Shown in pieces: positions 52,584 to 59,021 of a stretch of DNA of 64,000 nucleotides. The position numbers and the translations under genes were made by a program. This stretch comes from Moraxellaceae bacterium (GTDB lineage Bacteria > Pseudomonadota > Gammaproteobacteria > Pseudomonadales > Moraxellaceae). Where the stretch lies: positions 44,679 through 108,678 of the forward strand of contig JACKNZ010000015.1 in NCBI GenBank assembly GCA_024234595.1, written 5' to 3'. Position 1 is the first letter of the stretch; the number at the start of each line of letters is the position of its first letter. Below the pieces are notes generated by a model that was not told where the DNA came from, searched no databases, and saw only the letters and a program-made list of their open reading frames with translations.

Positions 52584-52837
52584 TCGTCTAATAACTCTTT
52601 ATGGATAATGTTATTAGCTTCAATTTCGGCAATAGCCTGATTTAACCGTTGCGCATTTTTGGGGCTGGCCATCAAATAGGCGGTTGCTTCATAGGCTTGA
52701 AAATCTTCTAAAGACATCAATACCGCAGGTTTACCATTTTGACGGGTAATTAAAATAGGCACATGGTCATCATTTACTTTATCAAGCGCATTCGCCAAAT
52801 GATTGCGAAAGGCGGTATAACTGATTGCTTGCATCAT
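52580..52837 (-). CDS. yefM: YefM-type antitoxin
   Basis: An 85-residue Phd/YefM-family antitoxin and autorepressor: AISYTAFRNHLANALDKVND, the VPILITRQNGKPAVLMSLED signature, and ATAYLMASPKNAQRLNQAI. The ATG at 52837, behind GAGGTG, fits the family start (M-x-x-ISY); earlier in-frame codons are rejected. It forms an operon with yoeB, overlapping it by 4 nt. It lies 43 bp from the murJ stop. Confidence 0.95.
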   Translation of the reverse strand: MMQAISYTAFRNHLANALDKVNDDHVPILITRQNGKPAVLMSLEDFQAYEATAYLMASPKNAQRLNQAIAEIEANNIIHKELLDE

Positions 52838-52886
52838 CACACCTCTTAAGTACATGTTCTTATTGTTGTACCTAATCAAATAATAG

Positions 52887-54467
52887 TCAATGCTTTAACT
52901 CACGCCATTTAAAGCCCGTCAAAGTCAACGTCAGCAAATAGGTTGCTGCACCAGCCACACAAATCGCCGCTAAATAACCTAATTTATGATGAGTAGCCAT
53001 ATTTAACCAATACTCTGTTGCTGGAGTCATCACATATAACACCACCACCATCGCCACATTTGCCGTTGCATAACGCACTGCCAACACTACCCAATGTTTT
53101 TGTAAACGATACACACCTTGTTTGTGTAAACCATGATACAACAAACCTGCATTCAAAAAAGCCGATAAGGTACTGGCAAAGGCCAAACCCACATGTTTAA
53201 AGTGCCACACCAACATTAAGTTAAAGGCCATATTACTAATCATGGCAATAATGCCAATCTTGACAGGCGTTTTGGTGTCTTGGCGCGAATAATAACAAGG
53301 GGCAAAGACCTTAATTAACATAAAGGCCAAAATACCACCCGACAAGGCTTGCAAAGCCGCTGCCGACATTCGCACATCATTATCCGAAAACTTACCATGA
53401 TGAAACAAAGTGGCTATCATTGGCTCTGCAAGCATCAACATTGCCAACGATGCTGGGACACCCACCAACACAATCACGCGCAATGCCCAATCAATCATGG
53501 CTTTAAATTCATCATTGGATTTTTGCGCGTGCTTAGCCGATAAAGACGGCAAAATTACCGTAGCTACCGCAATACCAATTAAACCTAAGGGCAACTCAGT
53601 TAAACGCTCAGCAGTATATAACCACGACACCGAGCCTGAGATTAAAAAAGACGCTAAAATAGTATCTAATAATAAGTTTATTTGACTCACTGACACGCCA
53701 AACATCGCTGGCAACATTAAGGTAAAAATACGCTTTACCCCTTCATCGGCAAAATCGACTTTAAAACGCGGCAACATACCAATATTGTATAAGGCAGGAA
53801 TTTGTATCGCTAACTGTGCCACCCCAGCAATTAACACCCCCCACGCCAAGGCCATAATTGGCACATTGAGTAACGGAGCTAAAAACAAGGCACTGGCTAT
53901 CATCACCAAATTAAGCAACACCGAAGTAAACGAAGATAAGGCAAACGCCCCATAACTATTTAAAATACCGCCAGCAAATGCCGTTAAAGAAATAAGCAAT
54001 AGATAAGGAAAGGTAATTTGCAGCATATCGGCCGCCAAATTAAATTTTTCGGTATCTTCGCTAAAACCCGGTGCAAACAGCCACATAATCAAGGGCGCGG
54101 CCAACACCGCCACCACTGTAATCAGCATTAAAATAAGCGACAATGAACCAGCAACCTTACTGACTAAATCGCGTACGGCTGCATCATCGCGCTGCGTTTT
54201 ATATTCCGACAACACGGGGACAAAAGCGTTGGCAAATGCACCTTCGGCAAACAATCGACGTAAAAAGTTGGGGATTTTAAAAGCCACCAAAAACGCATCC
54301 ATCATACGGTCAGCACCAAAGGTACTCATCAGCACCATATCGCGTACCAAGCCAGCGATACGCGATAGCATAGTCATAGCACTCACCACTAAGGTCGAAC
54401 GCCACAAACCACTAGATTTGGTTTTTGATGAATTATTTGCACTAGGCGGCAGATTAGCTTGGGACAT
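52887..54467 (-). CDS. murJ: Lipid II flippase MurJ
   Basis: A 526-residue inner-membrane protein of the MOP superfamily that flips lipid II for peptidoglycan synthesis. Fourteen hydrophobic helices are visible, with the diagnostic TMLSRIAGLVRDMVLMSTFG, IPNFLRRLFAEGAFANAFVP and LGLIGIAVATVILPSLSAKHA. The N-terminal ~25 residues are polar (Asn, Ser). It normally precedes ribF-ileS; here three accessory genes lie between. It is divergent from rpsT. Confidence 0.96.
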   Translation of the reverse strand: MSQANLPPSANNSSKTKSSGLWRSTLVVSAMTMLSRIAGLVRDMVLMSTFGADRMMDAFLVAFKIPNFLRRLFAEGAFANAFVPVLSEYKTQRDDAAVRDLVSKVAGSLSLILMLITVVAVLAAPLIMWLFAPGFSEDTEKFNLAADMLQITFPYLLLISLTAFAGGILNSYGAFALSSFTSVLLNLVMIASALFLAPLLNVPIMALAWGVLIAGVAQLAIQIPALYNIGMLPRFKVDFADEGVKRIFTLMLPAMFGVSVSQINLLLDTILASFLISGSVSWLYTAERLTELPLGLIGIAVATVILPSLSAKHAQKSNDEFKAMIDWALRVIVLVGVPASLAMLMLAEPMIATLFHHGKFSDNDVRMSAAALQALSGGILAFMLIKVFAPCYYSRQDTKTPVKIGIIAMISNMAFNLMLVWHFKHVGLAFASTLSAFLNAGLLYHGLHKQGVYRLQKHWVVLAVRYATANVAMVVVLYVMTPATEYWLNMATHHKLGYLAAICVAGAATYLLTLTLTGFKWRELKH

Positions 54468-54648
54468 GAAAATACAATCGCGCTCAATAGAAGGCGCAAA
54501 TAGTAGCGAATAATGACCTCAAAATACACAAAAACGTAACTTATGCATAAAAAGTTGGCTTTAGGCTTGACTTAATGGCCTATGCTCGGCAAAATCGCAC
54601 GCCTGATTTTGGGCTGATGCCCGTTAATGAATTCATAGGAGTGCCACC

Positions 54649-54912
54649 GTGGCCAATTCTGCACAAGCCAAAAAGCGTGCGCGCCAAAACGAAAAGCAAC
54701 GTCAGCATAATGCCAGCTTACGTTCCATGGTGCGTACTTATATCAAAAAAGTTGTCAACGCAATTGCTGCTGGCGATAAGGCAGCCGCTTCTGCTGCTTA
54801 CACTGCTGCTGTGCCTGTTGTTGACCGTATGGCCGACAAAGGTATTATTCATAAGAATAAAGCTGCACGTCATAAGAGCCGTTTAAACGCTCACATCAAA
54901 GCAATGGCTTAA
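54649..54912 (+). CDS. rpsT: 30S ribosomal protein S20
   Basis: An 87-residue basic helical protein that binds 16S rRNA: NSAQAKKRARQNEKQRQHNA at the start and KAAASAAYTAAVPVVDRMA in the middle, matching bS20. Translation begins with GTG at 54649, 7 nt after AGGAG; a weak start is typical of this autoregulated gene. A strong terminator follows. No close match to a promoter consensus with correct spacing was seen upstream. Confidence 0.97.
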   Translation: MANSAQAKKRARQNEKQRQHNASLRSMVRTYIKKVVNAIAAGDKAAASAAYTAAVPVVDRMADKGIIHKNKAARHKSRLNAHIKAMA

Positions 54913-54940
54913 TATATTTTTAAGCTATTTGATTGATGAA

Positions 54941-54965
54941 AAAACCCGCCAAGTGCGGGTTTTTT
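54941..54965 (+). terminator. Rho-independent terminator of rpsT
   Basis: Stem AAAACCCGC / GCGGGTTTT with a CAAGT loop and a following T-run, 28 bp after the rpsT stop. Confidence 0.93.
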
Positions 54966-54970
54966 ATTGC

Positions 54971-55010
54971 TTGACAGTCAATCAAATATAACTGATAATT
55001 GTTCTCATTA
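54971..55010 (+). promoter_or_regulatory. bfd promoter with overlapping Fur-box-like sequence
   Basis: TTGACA (54971-54976) and GATAAT (54994-54999) are spaced by 17 bp. From 54994 the DNA reads GATAAT...CTCATTA (to 55010), which fits much of the Fur consensus GATAATGATAATCATTATC. Repression by Fur when iron is plentiful is the known pattern for bfd. The match is partial. Confidence 0.6.
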
Positions 55011-55035
55011 GTGTTTATCATTGAGAATACATATC

Positions 55036-55230
55036 ATGTACGTTTGCGTATGCCATGCTGTGAGCGACAAACAAATCAAACAAGCGGTTGAAAATGGCTG
55101 TTGTTCTTACCGTGAAGTCCGTGATTGTCACAATGTAGGCAAGACCTGTGGCCGTTGTGTGCCAGAAGCACGAGAGCTGATAAATGAAACGCTCATCTCA
55201 CTCGCCAAAGATATTGCACAAGCAGCATAA
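55036..55230 (+). CDS. bfd: Bacterioferritin-associated ferredoxin
   Basis: A 64-residue [2Fe-2S] protein that reduces bacterioferritin to release stored iron. The four cluster ligands are Cys4, Cys6, Cys38 and Cys41, in MYVCVCHAVSD and GKTCGRCVPEA. The start is the ATG at 55036; a TTG at 55021 is in frame but poor. It lies directly upstream of bfr in the same direction, with a Fur-box-like promoter before it. Confidence 0.95.
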   Translation: MYVCVCHAVSDKQIKQAVENGCCSYREVRDCHNVGKTCGRCVPEARELINETLISLAKDIAQAA

Positions 55231-55421
55231 GTCTGCGCGTAGTTTTAAATGATAAGCATTTGTTTTTACAATCTAATTGCCTGAGTTTTCTTACACTTTT
55301 TTTGTTGCGCTTCGATTCTTTTTACTCTTTTTGAGCTACTATTAAACAAAATAATAGTTGACCAACATTCTCAACTACTCTCCTCTCTTTTTATTTCGTT
55401 TTTAACGTCATGGAGCACAAC

Positions 55422-55886
55422 ATGAAAGGTGACACCCAAGTTATTGCTTATTTAAACAAAGCCTTAACCAACGAACTCACAGCCATCAATCAATACTTTT
55501 TACATGCACGTATGCTTAAGAGTTGGGGCTTTGAAAAACTCGGTCAGCATGAATACATGGAGTCGATTGACGAAATGAAACACGCTGACAAACTGATTGA
55601 CCGTATTTTATTTTTGGAAGGTTTACCCAACTTACAACATCTAAACAAGCTATATATTGGTGAAAATGTTGAAGAAATTTTTCAGGGTGATTTAAAGCTC
55701 GAACATCAAGCTCACCCTGACCTAAAAGAAGCCATTGCCTATTGCGAAAAAATTGGTGATTACGGCACTCGCGAGTTGTTTGTTGCCATTTTAGAAAGTG
55801 AAGAAGAACATATTGATTGGATTGAAACTCAACTTGAGTTAATTCAAAAATTGGGCGTGCAAAATTATTTGCAATCGGCAATGTAG
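55422..55886 (+). CDS. bfr: Bacterioferritin
   Basis: A 154-residue heme-binding ferritin that stores iron in a 24-mer. From the ATG at 55422 (MKGDTQVIAYLNKAL), the heme ligand is Met52 (SIDEMKHAD). The ferroxidase site is Glu18, Glu51, His54, Glu94 in LKEAIAY, and Glu127/His130 in SEEEHIDW. Thus this is the heme-binding, ferroxidase-active type. GGAG lies 8 nt before the start. The gap to bfd (190 bp) includes TGATAAGCATT at 55250, possibly half a Fur site. The stop is followed directly by repeats. Confidence 0.96.
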   Translation: MKGDTQVIAYLNKALTNELTAINQYFLHARMLKSWGFEKLGQHEYMESIDEMKHADKLIDRILFLEGLPNLQHLNKLYIGENVEEIFQGDLKLEHQAHPDLKEAIAYCEKIGDYGTRELFVAILESEEEHIDWIETQLELIQKLGVQNYLQSAM

Positions 55887-56033
55887 TTTCGGCTACGCTC
55901 AACTACCGCGACTAGGCTCAGCTAGCATCGTCTCTCCTGTGTTACGTTGCACTTCACACAGGCTACAAACTTGGCTTCCGACTGCGCTCAACCTACGCAA
56001 GATGGTTCCCTGAGCGAAGTCGAAGGGTCGAAA
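55887..56033. repeat. Composite of dispersed palindromic repeats after bfr
   Basis: It contains TTTCGGCTACGCTCAACTAC, a CCTGTGT...ACACAGG hairpin of the type at 47271, and CTGAGCGAAGTCGAAGGG near 56010-56030. The block touches the bfr stop codon. It appears to be several repeat units in succession rather than one element. Confidence 0.7.
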
Positions 56034-56046
56034 GACAGACAAAAAA

Positions 56047-56075
56047 AAGCCCACTTTGCTAACAACAGTGGGCTT
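56047..56075 (-). terminator. Rho-independent terminator of bfmRS
   Basis: Stem AAGCCCACT / AGTGGGCTT with an 11-nt loop, followed by eight T on the minus strand. About 108 bp downstream of the bfmS stop. It could also stop bfr readthrough. Confidence 0.88.
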
Positions 56076-56182
56076 AACAGGGGTTCAACCAGAGAGATAC
56101 TTACCATGAACTCGCCCATTCAGTATAACCCTATGTCTTGGTAACACTGTTGTAGCGATGTAAGTGTTATGTCAACCAACTG

Positions 56183-57829
56183 TTAATTTGGCTCGTTTAA
56201 TTTGAGTTTACTGCGGTTTTTTTGTTTGATTGGCCACGTCATCACAAATTTTGCTCCGCCCAATGTCGGACTTTGTTCCACTTTAATATTGCCGCCAAAC
56301 CAAAATGCGATTCGAGAAACAATCGACAAACCCAAACCATAACCACCTGAGGCACGAGTACGGCTATCATCTAAACGCGTAAAGGGCTGAAACACTTTTT
56401 CGCGGTCTTTTTCGGGAATCCCATCACCATCATCTTCTACGGCAATATAAGCACAACTCTCATAAACACCTGCACTCAAACATACTTCTGTTTTGGCATA
56501 ACGAGTGGCATTACCTGCCAAGTTTTGTAAAACACGGTGCAAATAACGCTGTTCCGCTTCGGCCAACGTGCCTTCGGGGGGCATTCGTACACTGATGTTG
56601 AGTTTTGAACCCAGTGCTTTGGTCTCTTTGGCAACTTGCTGTAATAAACGACCCAAATCAACACGCTCAAAATTAAGTACTGGAATTCCTTGCTCTAATT
56701 TGGCATAAGTCAAAATCTCATCAATCAGTTTATTGAGTTCATCAATATCGCCATCTAACTGTTCTAATTGTTTAAATCGCTCGTCTAGGTCATCGGTATC
56801 GGCTAACATTTCCATGCCAAAACGTATGCGTGCCACAGGGGTTCTTAGCTCGTGTGACACCGCTCGTGTTAACTCTCGTTGCGAATCAATCAGTCGCTGA
56901 ATATGCTCTGCCATGCTATTAAAGGCATAGGCTAATTGGCTGACTTCATCACGGCCATAGACCTCGGCACGGGCACTCAAATCACCGCCACCAATTCGTC
57001 GTGCGGCACTTTCTACAATTTTTATTTTTTTCTCTAAGGGATGAATAATAAAATAGGCCGCCGTAGTGATGACAAACAAACTCATGGCCAGAATAATCAG
57101 TAATAGCTGCACAGGCATCCAGTCAAATAAGCGCATTGGCCCAATCACTAACACCTGATTAAAGGCTGGCAAAGGCGCAATAATGCGTACCGATGAGTTG
57201 CGCGCTGCCCCACCCTCTTTAAGAGCCAACACCACTTCTTTACGTTTAATACGTGCACGTTGGTCGGCTTCTAAGCCGCTCTTGTCCAAGCTGACAATTT
57301 GTATGGGAAAGGCAAAATATTGCTGTAACTCTTTAACACGCTGTTTTTCTGAACCACGGTAATGATCTAAATCATCCAGTAAAAAAATCGCCATGGCTTT
57401 GGCTTGCTGCTCCGAGACTTTGCTCATTCTTACCTGAATGTACGAGTCTTCTTGCTGCGACACCATGCTATAAATATCGGCAAAATCATAATTTTTACCA
57501 ATCCGTACCACCGCTTGACCTTTAGACAAGCGCGCCATTTCGTTACTACTAAAATTAGCTTGTTGACTATTAAGCAAAATGATTTTGCTATCGAGTAAGA
57601 CACTGGCCTCTTCGAGCCATGCTTGTTTAAGTTCGGGGGTTTGCTGACGGGCTATGCCAATGGCAATTAAGCGAAAAAAACCCGTTGCCATGCTTTCGCG
57701 GTATTCGGCAGCACGATAGTCATTAACCACTTGCAGTAATAAATAGGTGCACAAAGCGACGGCACTGATGATTAACAACAGGCCGCCGTAAATGCGAACA
57801 AAAATGCTACTAGGAATGAGTTTGGGCAA
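56183..57829 (-). CDS. bfmS: Sensor histidine kinase, BfmS/RstB-like
   Basis: A 548-residue inner-membrane kinase. Helix 1 is at ~10-33, a periplasmic sensor domain follows to ~236, helix 2 at ~240-263, HAMP to ~315, the dimerisation helix has His326 in VSHELRTP, and the ATPase domain has NLAGNATRYAK (N box), DDGDGIP (G1) and GGYGLGLSIV (G2). It is the partner of the downstream-named regulator, here transcribed first. Translation appears to start at TTG, 1 nt after the bfmR stop (TAACTTG), which would tie its level to bfmR. The BfmS name rests on the neighbour; in Acinetobacter the pair controls envelope, capsule and biofilm. Confidence 0.88.
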   Translation of the reverse strand: MPKLIPSSIFVRIYGGLLLIISAVALCTYLLLQVVNDYRAAEYRESMATGFFRLIAIGIARQQTPELKQAWLEEASVLLDSKIILLNSQQANFSSNEMARLSKGQAVVRIGKNYDFADIYSMVSQQEDSYIQVRMSKVSEQQAKAMAIFLLDDLDHYRGSEKQRVKELQQYFAFPIQIVSLDKSGLEADQRARIKRKEVVLALKEGGAARNSSVRIIAPLPAFNQVLVIGPMRLFDWMPVQLLLIILAMSLFVITTAAYFIIHPLEKKIKIVESAARRIGGGDLSARAEVYGRDEVSQLAYAFNSMAEHIQRLIDSQRELTRAVSHELRTPVARIRFGMEMLADTDDLDERFKQLEQLDGDIDELNKLIDEILTYAKLEQGIPVLNFERVDLGRLLQQVAKETKALGSKLNISVRMPPEGTLAEAEQRYLHRVLQNLAGNATRYAKTEVCLSAGVYESCAYIAVEDDGDGIPEKDREKVFQPFTRLDDSRTRASGGYGLGLSIVSRIAFWFGGNIKVEQSPTLGGAKFVMTWPIKQKNRSKLKLNEPN

Positions 57830-57830
57830 G

Positions 57831-58550
57831 TTAACCGCCTAAAGACTCTTTGACAAATAAATAGCCTTTGCTGCGAACAGTTTTAATGCGTTTGGGATTT
57901 TCGGGGTCATCGCCAATTTTGGGTCTAATACGCGAAATACGCACATCAATAGAGCGATCTTGGCCGTCATATTCAATGCCACGTAAACGCTCAAAAATAT
58001 CTTCACGCGACAAAATACGCCCTGCATTTGATGCCAATAACCACAATAAATCGTATTCGGCACTGGTAAACTCGACTAACTCATCTGCTAATGTTACCGA
58101 ACGGCCACCGTTATCAATTACTAAATCATCAAACTCTAAACGCTGTGGTGTATCTTCTTCAACGATTTTATCGGTGCGACGCAACAAAGCACGAATCCGC
58201 GCCAACAATACACGCGGTTGAGCAGGTTTGGCCACATAGTCATCTGCGCCCATTTCTAAACCCAACACCTGATCCATATCATCGGTACGCGCGGTGAGCA
58301 TTAAAATAGGATGATGATAATGAGGGCGCACTTCGCGGCAAATGGTTAAGCCATCTGCCCCTGGTAACATCACATCTAACACCACCAAATCGGGCTGTTC
58401 GGACAAAATACGGCGAATAGCACGATTGCCGTCGGTTTCAATGGCAACTTGCAAACCATTACGAATTAAATACTCTTGGGTTAACGTGGCCAAACGTTCG
58501 TCATCTTCGACAATTAAAATACGCGGTAAACGTTCTTCTTGTTGGCTCAT
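57831..58550 (-). CDS. bfmR: OmpR-family response regulator BfmR
   Basis: A 239-residue regulator. The receiver domain has the acidic pair VEDDERL, phosphoacceptor Asp59 in VLDVMLPG and Lys in YVAKPAQPR. The winged-helix DNA-binding domain follows at ~140-235 (SRIRPKIGDDPENPKRIKTV). It follows the Acinetobacter BfmR sequence closely as I recall it, including EYLIRNGL and RGIEYDGQDRSIDVR. It is the first gene of the two-gene operon with bfmS, behind AGGAAAAATATC. A divergent region faces nrdA. Confidence 0.93.
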   Translation of the reverse strand: MSQQEERLPRILIVEDDERLATLTQEYLIRNGLQVAIETDGNRAIRRILSEQPDLVVLDVMLPGADGLTICREVRPHYHHPILMLTARTDDMDQVLGLEMGADDYVAKPAQPRVLLARIRALLRRTDKIVEEDTPQRLEFDDLVIDNGGRSVTLADELVEFTSAEYDLLWLLASNAGRILSREDIFERLRGIEYDGQDRSIDVRISRIRPKIGDDPENPKRIKTVRSKGYLFVKESLGG

Positions 58551-59021
58551 GATATTTTTCCTAATAAAAATAAAACCTGCTTTTTAACGCAACAGTTTAC
58601 ATTGTAAATCCTGTCTTTGTACGTCACGCCTGCATAATAGACAATTCTGTTACAGTTACAAAGCACTAAACGCGACTTGTTTACCAACACACCACGAAAA
58701 CCCCATCAAGACTAAAAATCAGATATATTTTTTTACATAGTCGCCATACAAGGGCTAGGATGCGTTATCTTTGTGTAAGGCATTGAATCCGTTGTTTTCT
58801 TATCTGTTTATGGCTGTTTAATCCTTCATCTTTTGGTCTTTTGCCTACTTGCATCTTTTTTAAAAAACGCTTATCTTGTGCCCCACAAATCATAAAAACA
58901 CTATAGCTTGTGTTTTTAGCCTCTTTTTCATACAACATACACATACAAACTTTATTACAACTTGTGTCTCGTGCTATTGCCATGAGTGAGGCTTTTTGTT
59001 TTTAATTTTTAGGAAGCTGAT
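58551..59021. other. Divergent regulatory gap between bfmR and nrdA
   Basis: About 470 bp without a credible gene; a 72-codon open frame on the minus strand shows no family features. It must hold promoters for bfmR and nrdA. The only site I can support is the NrdR-box-like sequence at 58898. The DNA is AT rich. Confidence 0.6.
58898..58913 (+). promoter_or_regulatory. NrdR box upstream of nrdA
   Basis: ACACTATAGCTTGTGT matches the NrdR consensus (acaCwAtATaTwGtgt) at nearly every position. It lies ~110 bp before the nrdA start. NrdR boxes usually come in pairs; a weaker ACTTGTGT-ending sequence at 58952-58967 may be the second, about five helical turns away. Confidence 0.6.

Noticed and set aside
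54541..54600. Promoter for rpsT from TTGACT and TATGCT
   Set aside because: The boxes are 8 bp apart, too close for sigma70; no better pair was found.
55947..56144. 65-codon plus-strand frame after bfr
   Set aside because: Starts inside repeats and runs through the bfmRS terminator; only its last 12 codons are mentioned, as a weak candidate.
58765..58983. 72-codon minus-strand frame between bfmR and nrdA
   Set aside because: No ribosome binding site, family feature or codon bias; lies across the likely regulatory region.
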